DNA from: Cuniculiplasma sp052315415
GTDB lineage: Archaea; Thermoplasmatota; Thermoplasmata; Thermoplasmatales; Thermoplasmataceae
Direction of reading: 5' to 3'
DNA: 64,000 nt
Assembly (NCBI GenBank): GCA_052315415.1
Contig: JBLSDH010000005.1
Span: 9,868-73,867, forward strand
Under the pieces are notes generated by a model. It ran no database searches, had not been told where the DNA came from, and was given only the letters and a program-made list of their open reading frames with translations. The position numbers and the translations under genes are program-made. This document shows positions 25,768 to 34,912 of the stretch, piece after piece (the stretch's first letter is position 1; each line of letters opens with the position of its first letter).

Positions 25768-28146
25768 TTAATGTTTTAGTAATTTATAGAATCTGTCATT
25801 GATTTCCAATCTTTCAAGACCTTTAGAGATGCCCATGTGTATCTTTGCATTATCAATTTTTTTAAGCATATCTCTGGCTTCATTTAATCTACCTATTGCT
25901 GTGTATGGTATTGTGGAATATACAAAATTTGAAGCCTGAGATGATCCACTGAAATATTCATTAATTATGTTTACAATCTCACCTGTTTTTTCAAACGCAA
26001 GATCCCTGTTTGTTTTTTGCATTGCAAAGGATAGGAAATATGTTGAAATATCCTGTTTCTTTATAATGCCTGATGAAATCAGTTTAATCACTTCATTGAA
26101 TTTATCTTCACCCGAAAACATTCCAAGTGCTGAAATTATTTTTGTCCTGTCTTCGTCACTTTTGAGCAATTTAAGTTTTTCAATCATCCTCTGGAAATCT
26201 TTTTTCCAGATTGCATAGGAGGCAACTACACCATCTCTCAGATCTGGTTCTATTTCCTCTATTTTTTCAAATCCTGATGAATTCTCCCTTGCAAAATTAA
26301 TGTCAAGCTCTGCAAGTCTTCTTGTTACCATACCAAGAAGAATACTGTCATTGGTATCCCTCTTCTTATTAAGAAGTCTTTCATACTGAGCCTTATGGAA
26401 TTTTTTGGCAACATTCTCTATTCTGGAATTATCCTCTATCCTCAACAATTCCCATAGATCGTTTGAAACCTGCATAACTGTATTGAAATCTTCCTCTGAG
26501 CTTATTTTTTCAACGAAATCAAGGTACAAATCATATTTTATCTTTCCTGAGATCAGAAAAGCATAAAGATCAAATGCAATTCCAAATTTGTCAGTGTAAT
26601 CAAGTGAACTCCAGATTTTTTCAATGTTTCTATAAAATTCATCATGGTAAAGAACTCTGTAAAATCCCTTCTCATTTACATTTAGTTTTATAAAATTTTC
26701 CCATGGAATCTCAATCTCTTTCTTATCAAATAATAGAGTTTCCTTTCCATTTTTTCTCATGACTGTAAGAGGAATTGGCCAGATTTTTTCCTCCTCCTCT
26801 CCATTCAATAGAAATCTTGCCTGTTTCAGTTTCAACTTATTTTCATTCTTTTCAATCTTTATAAATGGGTATCCTTCGTTTTTTATCCAGAAAGACATTA
26901 TATTCTCTATGCCCTTTTTTGCAAATTTCTCGATGCTCCTCCATAGATCGTTGCCCTCAGCGTTTGAATATGAAAATGAAGAAAGGTACTCATGCAAACC
27001 CATCCTGAAATTCTCTTCACCTGCATAATCCTCAATCATTCTAAGAATCATTCCACCCTTGCCGTAACTTATCTGATCAAATATCTGTTCAATTTCTTCG
27101 GGTGTTCTTACGTTTGCCTCAATTGGATGTGTACTTTTAAGTGAATCATCAGTGAATGCCCCTCTCCCTCTGGTGAGGAGCATATCACCTGTCACCTTCC
27201 AATCAGGATAATATTTTTCCACCATCTTGTACATCATGAATGTTGCAAAAGATTCATTTAACCACAAGTCGTTCCACCATTTCATTGTAACAAGATTTCC
27301 AAACCACTGATGGGCAATTTCATGTGCTATAACTGCTGCAACTCTCTTCTTTTGAGCATTACCTGTACTTTTATTTACGAGAAGAGCAACCTCTCTGAAC
27401 GTGATCGCTCCCCAGTTTTCCATTGCTCCTGCTGCAAATTCAGGGACTGCAATAAGGTGCATTTTTGGAAGCACATAATTTATTCCGAAATATTTGTTGA
27501 AAAACTCAACTGATTGAGATGCAATGGTAAGTGGAAAATCAGAAGTATCTAAATTACCTCTTAATCCTGAAAGGTGTAGTTTCACTCCATCGTAATTGGA
27601 TTTCATAGTTTCAAAATCCCCAATACCTATGTATACCAGATAGGTGCTCATTCTTGGGGTTTTTTCAAATATGTATTTTACACCGTCTTTGTTTTTTTCA
27701 ATTTTCTCTGGTTCCATATTTGAAATTATCTCAAGATCTTTGTTCACAGATACAGTAATCTTGAAAGTGGACTTCATGGCTGGTTCATCAAAGCATGGGA
27801 ACGCTTTTCTTGCTCCTATGGACTCAAATTGCGTAGTAACCATCTCTTTCCCTTCCGGTGTCCGTGCAAGATACATACCAGTAAGTGTTTTTGAGACCTC
27901 CTTATGAAATTCTATGTGCAAAATCCCTCCATCTTCCGATGAAGCAAATAAGAGCAGCTCGTCCTTTCTTTCTCCCATTTTAGCATTTAAATTTTTACCG
28001 TTGAACATTAATTTATCTGGAAAATCACCGTCCCAGTTAATTACGGGATTTTCAACTTTTCCTTTAAGGGTGATGTCCACACGACCATTATAGAGCTTTT
28101 TATCCCAATCCATTTTTAATTCAAGGTTGTAGTTCTCAATATCCAT
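25768..28146 (-). CDS. M1-family zinc aminopeptidase (tricorn-interacting factor F2/F3-like)
   Basis: Cytosolic zinc aminopeptidase (792 residues) that trims peptides released by proteasome and tricorn protease. The exopeptidase motif GAMENWG and the zinc site HEIAHQWFGN...NESFA (HExxH-18-E) are intact, and the long helical C-terminal domain is complete. It resembles the tricorn-interacting factors F2/F3 known from Thermoplasma; F2 versus F3 cannot be assigned safely. The ATG at 28146 has the divergent ABC transporter gene 89 nt away. Confidence 0.93.
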   Translation of the reverse strand: MDIENYNLELKMDWDKKLYNGRVDITLKGKVENPVINWDGDFPDKLMFNGKNLNAKMGERKDELLLFASSEDGGILHIEFHKEVSKTLTGMYLARTPEGKEMVTTQFESIGARKAFPCFDEPAMKSTFKITVSVNKDLEIISNMEPEKIEKNKDGVKYIFEKTPRMSTYLVYIGIGDFETMKSNYDGVKLHLSGLRGNLDTSDFPLTIASQSVEFFNKYFGINYVLPKMHLIAVPEFAAGAMENWGAITFREVALLVNKSTGNAQKKRVAAVIAHEIAHQWFGNLVTMKWWNDLWLNESFATFMMYKMVEKYYPDWKVTGDMLLTRGRGAFTDDSLKSTHPIEANVRTPEEIEQIFDQISYGKGGMILRMIEDYAGEENFRMGLHEYLSSFSYSNAEGNDLWRSIEKFAKKGIENIMSFWIKNEGYPFIKIEKNENKLKLKQARFLLNGEEEEKIWPIPLTVMRKNGKETLLFDKKEIEIPWENFIKLNVNEKGFYRVLYHDEFYRNIEKIWSSLDYTDKFGIAFDLYAFLISGKIKYDLYLDFVEKISSEEDFNTVMQVSNDLWELLRIEDNSRIENVAKKFHKAQYERLLNKKRDTNDSILLGMVTRRLAELDINFARENSSGFEKIEEIEPDLRDGVVASYAIWKKDFQRMIEKLKLLKSDEDRTKIISALGMFSGEDKFNEVIKLISSGIIKKQDISTYFLSFAMQKTNRDLAFEKTGEIVNIINEYFSGSSQASNFVYSTIPYTAIGRLNEARDMLKKIDNAKIHMGISKGLERLEINDRFYKLLKH

Positions 28147-28235
28147 AAGGGGTCAGATTAACATAAGAGATTAATTTTTATCCTTTTTTAATAGCACTCA
28201 CAAGAGAATAAATACCTAATAAAAATATCCTTTAA

Positions 28236-29168
28236 ATGGAAAGCACCATTCTTGTATCAGATTTATGCAAATCATATGATGGTAAAACAAACGCAGTGGA
28301 TAAAATTAGTTTTTCAGTTGAAAGAGGAGAAATATTTGGATTTCTTGGAAGGAATGGTGCGGGAAAGAGTACAACCATAAAGATCCTAACTTCTCTCATC
28401 AAATACGATAGTGGGATTGTGAATGTACTGGGTTTTGATCCCAATGTGAACGGAATGGAGATCAGGAGAAGAATAGGTGTAGTTCAGCAAGGAGACGCAT
28501 TTGATTTCACAACCGTTGAAAGAAATTTTGATATATATGGAATACTGTGGAATATACCTAAAGAGAAGAGCAATAGGATGAAAGAGGAGCTCATGGATCT
28601 TTTCGGCCTGACAGAAATGAGAAAGAAAAGGATGTTTGATCTCAGTGGTGGTCAGAAGAAAAGGGTTCAGGTTGCTAGGGAATTCATGCATCCAATGGAT
28701 ATACTTTTTCTGGATGAGCCTACTGTGGGTTTGGACCCTATAATGAGGAGAAGCATACTTGATTTCATAAAGAAAAAGGCAGAAGAGGGTTTAACAGTAT
28801 TTTTCACCACCCAAAATCTGGAAGAGGCAGATTACATATGTGACAGAATATGCATAATAAACAAGGGAAAGATCATGATGGAAGGAACACCTCAGGAATT
28901 GAAAGGAAAAGTAAAGGTTAAAAAAATAGCAAAGGTAAGATGTTATCTTGATGAAAGGTCTAAATCATTATTTAGTGAATGGTTTTCACCCGAAGATGAT
29001 GAGGAACTCAAAATAAATGAGAGTGAGATAATAATAATTAGTTCAGACATTGATAAATCTGTAATAAAATTACTTAGGGTTCTGGATTCAAATCAAATAG
29101 AGGTTGAGGGTATATCGATGGATTCCACAACACTAGATGATGTATTTCTGGAGGCTATGAGAGAATGA
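28236..29168 (+). CDS. ABC transporter ATP-binding protein (ABC-2 type exporter)
   Basis: ATPase subunit of an ABC-2-type exporter. Walker A GRNGAGKST is at 38-46, the signature LSGGQKKR near 138, and Walker B ILFLDEPTVGLDP near 157-169. The C-terminal 80 residues after the ATPase core match the DrrA/NatA-type tail. It is followed by its permease with a 4-nt overlap. The cargo (drug, lipid, polysaccharide or sodium) is not shown by sequence. A TATA-like AAATACCTAATAAA precedes the ATG. Confidence 0.92.
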   Translation: MESTILVSDLCKSYDGKTNAVDKISFSVERGEIFGFLGRNGAGKSTTIKILTSLIKYDSGIVNVLGFDPNVNGMEIRRRIGVVQQGDAFDFTTVERNFDIYGILWNIPKEKSNRMKEELMDLFGLTEMRKKRMFDLSGGQKKRVQVAREFMHPMDILFLDEPTVGLDPIMRRSILDFIKKKAEEGLTVFFTTQNLEEADYICDRICIINKGKIMMEGTPQELKGKVKVKKIAKVRCYLDERSKSLFSEWFSPEDDEELKINESEIIIISSDIDKSVIKLLRVLDSNQIEVEGISMDSTTLDDVFLEAMRE

Positions 29169-29941
29169 AAATTCCAGGTTTTCTAAAACTTACATTAAGA
29201 AACATTCTTGTTAACATAGATGTAGGGACAATGATATTTATGCTTGGACTTCCAACACTGTATCTTTTTGTGATGGGGCAGATGTTTTCATCAATCATAC
29301 CATCTGTTTCAATTTCAGGTCAAACCAACAGTTCTTATCTGGATTTTCTGGCACCAGGAATAATTGCACTTCAATCATTTACAGCTGGGAACATAGGTGG
29401 GAGTATGTTATGGTCAGACAGAAGATGGGGTATGTTTGAACAGATAATGGTAGGCCCTTTCAGAAGGAGTGAATATATTCTTGGCATTCTTTGTGTATCT
29501 ATATTTTTCTCCCTGGTCGGGAGCGGCATAATGGTTTCATTTTCTTTCCTCGCAGGGATATCATTTTCAACAAGTCTTATTGGTGTACTGACAAGTATCC
29601 TTGCAATTGTTTTTGGAACAATGCTATTTTCTCTCATATTTATTATAATATCAGGAGTTGTTAAAACACTTGAAGCATACAATACAATAACAATTGTACT
29701 TTTCTTTCTTCTAGATTTTGCAAGCACTGCATTTTATCCAATTGATAACAAGACCCCGGACTGGCTAAAATTTATAGCAGGCTACAATCCTTTAAGTTAT
29801 GTTGTAAACTCTCTGAGGTTTTCACTTCTATACAATGCTCCATTTTCAATATTAACGGATGTTTTCATACTGTTTATAGCAATGCTATTATTTTTCATAA
29901 TGGCACTCATCGTTTACAGAAACATAAAGACCGGCATATGA
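29165..29941 (+). CDS. ABC-2 type transporter permease
   Basis: Membrane subunit with about six hydrophobic spans (258 residues), partner of the ATPase encoded just upstream (ATGA overlap). It has the ABC-2 family pattern GIIALQSFTAGNIGG...DRRWGMFEQIMVGPFRRSEYILG and a C-terminal AFYPIDNKTPDWLKFIAGYNPLSYVVNSLR. One ATPase plus one permease would form a homodimeric exporter. Confidence 0.9.
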   Translation: MKIPGFLKLTLRNILVNIDVGTMIFMLGLPTLYLFVMGQMFSSIIPSVSISGQTNSSYLDFLAPGIIALQSFTAGNIGGSMLWSDRRWGMFEQIMVGPFRRSEYILGILCVSIFFSLVGSGIMVSFSFLAGISFSTSLIGVLTSILAIVFGTMLFSLIFIIISGVVKTLEAYNTITIVLFFLLDFASTAFYPIDNKTPDWLKFIAGYNPLSYVVNSLRFSLLYNAPFSILTDVFILFIAMLLFFIMALIVYRNIKTGI

Positions 29942-29987
29942 ATGGAGATTGGAAAAATTTAAATGTCATTTTCAATAAAGGTTAAAA

Positions 29988-29993
29988 AGGTGA
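29988..29993 (+). promoter_or_regulatory. Shine-Dalgarno deciding the TTG start of S8e
   Basis: AGGTGA ends 4 nt before a TTG at 29998 that begins the conserved ribosomal protein S8e N-terminus. No ATG is available in the right place, so the site supports TTG initiation on a mRNA with a leader. Confidence 0.65.
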
Positions 29994-29997
29994 AAAA

Positions 29998-30375
29998 TTG
30001 ACATATTTTCAGGGAAGGGCAAAAAGAAAATTCACTGGTGGAAAATATAAAAAATTAAGATCAAAAAGAAGATCAGAAATTGGCAGAGAGCCATCCTTAA
30101 CAAGAATTGGATCAGAGAAAAATTCTGTTTTGAGGGTAAGAGGAGCCAACACAAAGGTTATGCTGATGAGAGCAGAATATGCAAATGTATACATTCCTGC
30201 TGAGAAAAAAACAATAAAAGCAAGGATTAAAACTGTCAAGGAAAATCCTGCAAATCAGCACTATGTACAAAGAAATATCATAAATAAAGGAGTCATAATT
30301 GAAACAGAAAACGGTAATGCAAGGGTAACTTCCAGACCTGGTCAGGATGGAGTTGTAAACGCCATACTTATATGA
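29998..30375 (+). CDS. rps8e: 30S ribosomal protein S8e
   Basis: Archaeal/eukaryotic ribosomal protein S8e (125 residues). The basic N-terminus FQGRAKRKFTGGKYKKLRSK and the central strand RGANTKVMLMRAEYANV match the family; the C-terminal GNARVTSRPGQDGVVNA is also characteristic. It initiates at TTG after a strong AGGTGA. It overlaps the SRP19 gene by 4 nt, so a ribosomal protein and an SRP component are coexpressed. Confidence 0.95.
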   Translation: MTYFQGRAKRKFTGGKYKKLRSKRRSEIGREPSLTRIGSEKNSVLRVRGANTKVMLMRAEYANVYIPAEKKTIKARIKTVKENPANQHYVQRNIINKGVIIETENGNARVTSRPGQDGVVNAILI

Positions 30376-30626
30376 AATGCACATTATACTCTCAGTATTT
30401 TAATCCAAAATTATCAAGACGATTGGGCAGAAAGATAAAGATTGAATCTGCTAAAAATTTTTCAGAACAGAGGCTTGAAAGTATTTTGAAAGGTATGGGC
30501 CTTTTTTTTACTATAAGAGAAGGCAGATATCCCAGATTACCTCATGAAAACTGTAAAATTTATGAAATTGACTCAAATCTTAAGAAGACAACCATAATAA
30601 AAAATATTGAAAGAAAGCTCATTTAG
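30372..30626 (+). CDS. srp19: Signal recognition particle 19 kDa protein
   Basis: Short archaeal SRP19 (84 residues) that binds 7S RNA and helps SRP54 bind. The family pattern LYSQYFNPKLSRRLGRKI appears at residues 4-21 and YPRLPHE near 53-59 of the conserved RNA-contact loop. It overlaps S8e (ATGA) and overlaps the convergent priL gene by 8 nt. Confidence 0.92.
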   Translation: MKCTLYSQYFNPKLSRRLGRKIKIESAKNFSEQRLESILKGMGLFFTIREGRYPRLPHENCKIYEIDSNLKKTTIIKNIERKLI

Positions 30627-31635
30627 TTTTCTTTTTAATTTTGTAATAATTCAAAGGATGTTTTGTTTTTTCGTCATGGCATAATTTATCGTTTCCCATA
30701 TAACAAATGTGGTTAGATCTCAGTGTTTCACATTTTGGAGGACTGTATTTCGTTCCACTTATTTCTCCCATTATGTGCCTAACTTGATACTGCGTAATTT
30801 CTTTTGCAAAATCTGGTACATTGCCAAATATGCCAATTATTGATTTTTCATCCATTCCAATCTGATTCAAAAAAGCAACTAGTGTGAATCTTGCAAGGTG
30901 GGGTAAATTCTCACTCCTTTCGATCTGTCCCATATATTCCTTTATGCATGGGGGAAAGGCTGACGTATCTATTGAACCATATGATGCTTCCTTGTAAAGT
31001 GAAGAAGCTTTGTTTTTTATTTCCTCAAGTTCATTCTTGAAGTCTGAGGTTAGTTCTTCTGCTTCCTGTCCATGGATACTATTTACCCTGTCCTTACACT
31101 GTAGTACAAAAAGTTCCCTAAGTATCTTTTTCATAAGTGAAGGTACAACAATAACACGCCCATCTTTGAATGTCTGATATTTCAATCTGTAAGGTGGACC
31201 GGAAATTCTTCTTGTCGATCTTGTAAATACACCTATTGAAACACTGAAAGTGTTATTATCAACATTATAAAATACGTTAAATCCAAGATTCATTGCACAG
31301 TCCCTGTAAAGCTCAGTTTGAATACCGTTCAGACTTTCCTCATATATTCTTCTTAGTGAAATCAATGCTTTGTTTGTAAAATATTCAAGATTTATAGCCG
31401 CCAGGCAATGAAGAAGAAAGTCCAATGGTTCTATATCAAAAGCTGAAGAGATAATCCCTCTTAGAATCCTTTTCATTTTTTCTGTATTTTGCTCTTTCTC
31501 CTTTTTATTAAGTTGTTTCAGATAACTGATTACATCCTCCATCATCTGAAACTTTGTTTCTTCAAGATTTTCTAGATACTTTTTTATGTTGGATTTTCTA
31601 AAGGCACTGTAGTTTTCAGATAACTGGGATTGCAT
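30619..31635 (-). CDS. priL: DNA primase large subunit PriL
   Basis: Fe-S subunit of archaeal/eukaryotic primase. The C-terminal domain carries the four cluster cysteines, in FPPC, PKCE, HICYMG and KLCHDE, together with the conserved NLPHLARFTLVAFL helix. The N-terminal helical domain is complete. I start it at ATG 31635 because GAGGTGAT lies just before it; upstream in-frame starts at 31662 and 31641 are less well placed. The gene overlaps the end of ggt by about 20 nt. The catalytic PriS subunit is not in this window. Confidence 0.92.
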   Translation of the reverse strand: MQSQLSENYSAFRKSNIKKYLENLEETKFQMMEDVISYLKQLNKKEKEQNTEKMKRILRGIISSAFDIEPLDFLLHCLAAINLEYFTNKALISLRRIYEESLNGIQTELYRDCAMNLGFNVFYNVDNNTFSVSIGVFTRSTRRISGPPYRLKYQTFKDGRVIVVPSLMKKILRELFVLQCKDRVNSIHGQEAEELTSDFKNELEEIKNKASSLYKEASYGSIDTSAFPPCIKEYMGQIERSENLPHLARFTLVAFLNQIGMDEKSIIGIFGNVPDFAKEITQYQVRHIMGEISGTKYSPPKCETLRSNHICYMGNDKLCHDEKTKHPLNYYKIKKKTK

Positions 31636-33154
31636 AACCATCACCTCTTGGATCTGCACCACCAGTCAGAATACCATCCTTATATGTAATGGCCTGTGCA
31701 TGTCCAAAAAGGGAACTTCCGTAGTTTATTTTTCTTATTCTTTTGAACATTTTTAAAACTTCATTCTGTGGTTCAAATCCCTCCTCATATAAAAACTCGT
31801 AATCATCAGAATAGATTGTACCGTTGAATACTCCCCTTGGCCTGTCAATAGATTGCTGTGGGGTCATTCCATCAATAAGAATTCCGTTTATAAGATCAAA
31901 ATTAACTATTGGCTGAATATCCCCACCCATTGTACCAATAGTTGCAACCAGGTCTCCTTCATTCTCAATCATTGTGGCACACAGTGTATGGAAGGTTCTT
32001 TTTTCTGGCTCCAATCTGTTATGATGTTTCTCATCTAGTGTAAAATAAGAACCCCTGTTTTGCATGACTATTCCTGTACCTGGTACACCAACAAGTGATC
32101 CGAATCCCATGTAATTGCTTTGAATCCATGACACTGCGTTCCCATCTGAATCACCTATTGTGAAGTATGTTGTATCTCCATTTTTTGTATTAAAAATACC
32201 ATTTTTTTCTTCCATCATATTACTGATGAAATTTTCATCCAGAAAATTCTCAGGGAATGGAACCTTTTCGGGATCACCAATAAACTTTTTTCTGAATTCA
32301 TATGCAATAAGACCAGTTTTATATTTCTCATATGATTCATGCCATGAATCAATATCTGTTTTTTCTTCCTCAAATAATTTTAACCAAAGATTTATTGTTG
32401 CTCCTTGACTGTTAGGTGGCAATTCATATATGTAATTGTTTCTGTACAAACTTTTTAATGGTTTCTGTTCCAGGATTTTATGCCTTCTGAAATCATCATC
32501 CTCTAAAATGAGTTCAGTATTTTCAATTCCTTTCATTAATATGTCAAGAGCATATCCATCATAATATGAATTCAGGCCATTCTCAATCAAAGATTGCATG
32601 AACTTACCAAGATCAGGTTGCCTTAGGAGATCACCACTTTTCAGCCTTCCATTGGGTTGAAAAAGACTTTTGAAATATCTGTCTTGTGTAATCTCTGCAG
32701 ATCTGTTGGCGCTTTCAGCATATTTCTCTGTGACTATTCTCCCATCAATTGCAAGTTTTACCGGGTCATTTAATAACTCCTTCAATTCCATGCTGCAATA
32801 ATCTTTGAACACTTTTTCCATAAGAGATGGTAATCCGGGTACTGTAAGAGCGCTCATGGGACCATGTGATGGAATGCTGGCAATACCTTTTTCTCTGAAC
32901 ATCTCAATATTGGCATTTTTGGAAGATTTTCCTGATCCATTCAAAGCCTTGATTTTTCCATCCTTACGGATCAATACAAATCCATCACCTCCGAGGCCAC
33001 ACAGGTTATTCTGTGTAACACAGAGGGTGGCAGACGCTGCAATGGCAGCATCGAAAACATTTCCCCCATTATTTATAATCTTCTGGGCAGCCAATGATGC
33101 CTCCATACTTGAGGTTGCCACCATTGCTTTTCTTGAATAAACATCAGCCCTCAT
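31616..33154 (-). CDS. ggt: Gamma-glutamyltranspeptidase (no signal peptide)
   Basis: Ntn-hydrolase that cleaves or transfers gamma-glutamyl groups (512 residues). The autoprocessing/catalytic threonine should be T328 in GDTTYFTIGDSDGNAVSW, followed by the GFGS, PGTGI and NRG segments of the small subunit. The N-terminus has CGLGGDGF near 52-59. No signal peptide is present, unlike the periplasmic bacterial enzyme, so it should be cytoplasmic, as in other Thermoplasmatales. GAGGG precedes the ATG, which overlaps the dipeptidase stop (ATGA). Confidence 0.92.
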   Translation of the reverse strand: MRADVYSRKAMVATSSMEASLAAQKIINNGGNVFDAAIAASATLCVTQNNLCGLGGDGFVLIRKDGKIKALNGSGKSSKNANIEMFREKGIASIPSHGPMSALTVPGLPSLMEKVFKDYCSMELKELLNDPVKLAIDGRIVTEKYAESANRSAEITQDRYFKSLFQPNGRLKSGDLLRQPDLGKFMQSLIENGLNSYYDGYALDILMKGIENTELILEDDDFRRHKILEQKPLKSLYRNNYIYELPPNSQGATINLWLKLFEEEKTDIDSWHESYEKYKTGLIAYEFRKKFIGDPEKVPFPENFLDENFISNMMEEKNGIFNTKNGDTTYFTIGDSDGNAVSWIQSNYMGFGSLVGVPGTGIVMQNRGSYFTLDEKHHNRLEPEKRTFHTLCATMIENEGDLVATIGTMGGDIQPIVNFDLINGILIDGMTPQQSIDRPRGVFNGTIYSDDYEFLYEEGFEPQNEVLKMFKRIRKINYGSSLFGHAQAITYKDGILTGGADPRGDGYAIPVI

Positions 33155-34230
33155 ATTTCCCTCAACTCTTTGGTAGCTCCAAAGGTTAGTTTTTCAAAGC
33201 CATCTTTCTTTACAAGTACGTCATCCTCGATTCTTATTCCAAATTTTCCTGGAACATATATTCCTGGTTCATCAGTCACAACCATACCGGCTTTCAATGG
33301 AAAATCAAGTGAGACAGAAAGTGCAGGATGATCGTGAACATCCATTCCAAGTCCGTGACCAAGGGAATGTATGAATCTGTCTTTATATTCAGTGCCATCA
33401 ATTATGGATCTAGCCTTTATTTCCACATCTTTGCCATTAACTCCATCCCTTATCATTTTCATTGAATTTTCCTGAGCCCTGTAAACTATATCATAGGCTT
33501 CCTTGATCTTCTCCTCTGCCTTTCCAAATGAAACTGTTCTTGTAACATCAGAACAGTAATCCTGATAGAGAGCACCATAGTCTATGAGTACTATATCACC
33601 TCTTTTCAATTTTCTCAACTTAGGGGCGTAGTGTGGTTGAGAGGCATTCTCACTGAATGCCACTATGGTTGAAAATGAAGGATTGTCTGCTCCGTTCCTC
33701 ATCATCTCATATACAACCAGTGAGGCTACTTCCTTTTCAGTCATACCTTCCTTAAGTTTTTCGTAAACCTTCTCAATTGATTCGCACGCTATTCTTCCTG
33801 CCTCCCTAATTTTTTTAATCTCATCATCATCCTTTATCCTTCTGGCCTCCTGTATTGAAACGCTAACATCAACAAATTCTTTATCAGGAATAACCTTCAG
33901 AAGATATTTGTAGTTTTCAAGTGTGAGTGATGAATAATTTAATCCTATTGTATTGTATTTTGAAAGCTCATTTTTCAATATTTCCTCAGTATCCTTTCTT
34001 GATCTTGTTGTCACCACCTTCAGGCCTGTTTCTCTTGCGCTCTCTTCCTCAAGCACTGAAGTTACAATAATTGTTTCATCAGGTTTTGCAATCAGAAAGG
34101 AACCTTCAAATATTCCGCTTTTTGGTCTTGCTATATATCTGAAAGTTTTATCAAGTGATCCCTCTCCCCCATTAACAATGAGTATCGCTTCTGCTTCCCT
34201 TGCATAATCAAATATCCTTGAACCGTTCAT
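33151..34230 (-). CDS. pepQ: M24-family Xaa-Pro dipeptidase/aminopeptidase
   Basis: Metallopeptidase with the pita-bread fold (359 residues) that cleaves X-Pro bonds. The five metal ligands are in IDYGALYQDYCSDVTRT (two Asp), HSLGHGLGMDVHD (His), DEPGIYVPG (Glu) and RIEDDVLV (Glu). The N-terminal creatinase-like domain is present. It is the first gene of a pepQ-ggt-priL run, suggesting peptide and glutathione-like peptide turnover with priL attached. The exact peptide preference is not known. Confidence 0.92.
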   Translation of the reverse strand: MNGSRIFDYAREAEAILIVNGGEGSLDKTFRYIARPKSGIFEGSFLIAKPDETIIVTSVLEEESARETGLKVVTTRSRKDTEEILKNELSKYNTIGLNYSSLTLENYKYLLKVIPDKEFVDVSVSIQEARRIKDDDEIKKIREAGRIACESIEKVYEKLKEGMTEKEVASLVVYEMMRNGADNPSFSTIVAFSENASQPHYAPKLRKLKRGDIVLIDYGALYQDYCSDVTRTVSFGKAEEKIKEAYDIVYRAQENSMKMIRDGVNGKDVEIKARSIIDGTEYKDRFIHSLGHGLGMDVHDHPALSVSLDFPLKAGMVVTDEPGIYVPGKFGIRIEDDVLVKKDGFEKLTFGATKELREI

Positions 34231-34366
34231 GAAAGGTCAGTCAAAATTTACTTTTAACGTTTTTCTTTATTGTTATGCATTTATATTTTCTTAATTTCCA
34301 TTCCTTGGTTCATTCATAAATAGAAACAGTTAATATTTTCCAAATTATTTAGAAAACAATTTTTAT

Positions 34367-34439
34367 GGCCGGGTTGGGGTAGTGGCTATCCTTGGGGACT
34401 GTGGATCCCCGGACCCGGGTTCAATTCCCGGACCCGGCC
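34367..34439 (+). tRNA. tRNA-His (anticodon GTG)
   Basis: Full cloverleaf: acceptor GCCGGGT (34368-34374) pairs with ACCCGGC (34432-34438). The anticodon stem GGGGA/TCCCC encloses loop CTGTGGA with anticodon GTG, and the T arm is CCGGG-TTCAATT-CCCGG. The histidine identity is confirmed by an encoded G-1 (34367) opposite C73 (34439). CCA is not encoded and there is no intron. AT-rich TATA-like sequences precede it, and TTTATTT follows as a likely terminator. The rest of 34231-34566 holds only promoter-like AT-rich sequence. Confidence 0.96.
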
Positions 34440-34588
34440 CTTTATTTCATAATATATTTGTAACAATCATAGATAATGAATTTAACCTTAATTTGGTATT
34501 ATGGAAACGCCATGACCGTCAACTGATATGTAGTTTATTCAAAGTTTTAAGATGTTAATTTTTAATATTGTGTTTTGCATACCCATAT

Positions 34589-34912
34589 ATGGAAAGCAGG
34601 ATAAATATAGTGGAGAAGCAAAAAGATTCAATAACCTTTGAACTAATGAATTACGACAACACGTTGCTTAGACCACTGGTAGAGGAGATCCTGAAGGATG
34701 AGCAGGTAACAGAATCCAGATACTACATAAAACATCCTGTTATAGACAATCCCAGAGTATATGTGAAGGTAAAGTCTGGAAAGCCACAGGCAGCTGTAAA
34801 AAGATCAATTAAAAGACTTAGCAAGATTTTTGATACACTTTCTCTTGAACTTAACAAAGAACTGAAAAAAATAGAAAGTGAAGAGGAAACAGAGATAAAA
34901 GGGGCAAATTGA
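34589..34912 (+). CDS. rpo11: DNA-directed RNA polymerase subunit Rpo11 (RpoL)
   Basis: Small archaeal RNA polymerase subunit that pairs with Rpo3. The conserved DNTLLRPLVEEIL helix and YIKHPVIDNPRVYVKVKSG are clear. I start at ATG 34589 (107 residues) because TTAATATTG near 34563-34570 lies about 24 nt upstream; the TTG at 34568 lies inside that box. The gene overlaps the next by 4 nt (TTGA), coupling it to a tRNA methyltransferase. Confidence 0.92.
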   Translation: MESRINIVEKQKDSITFELMNYDNTLLRPLVEEILKDEQVTESRYYIKHPVIDNPRVYVKVKSGKPQAAVKRSIKRLSKIFDTLSLELNKELKKIESEEETEIKGAN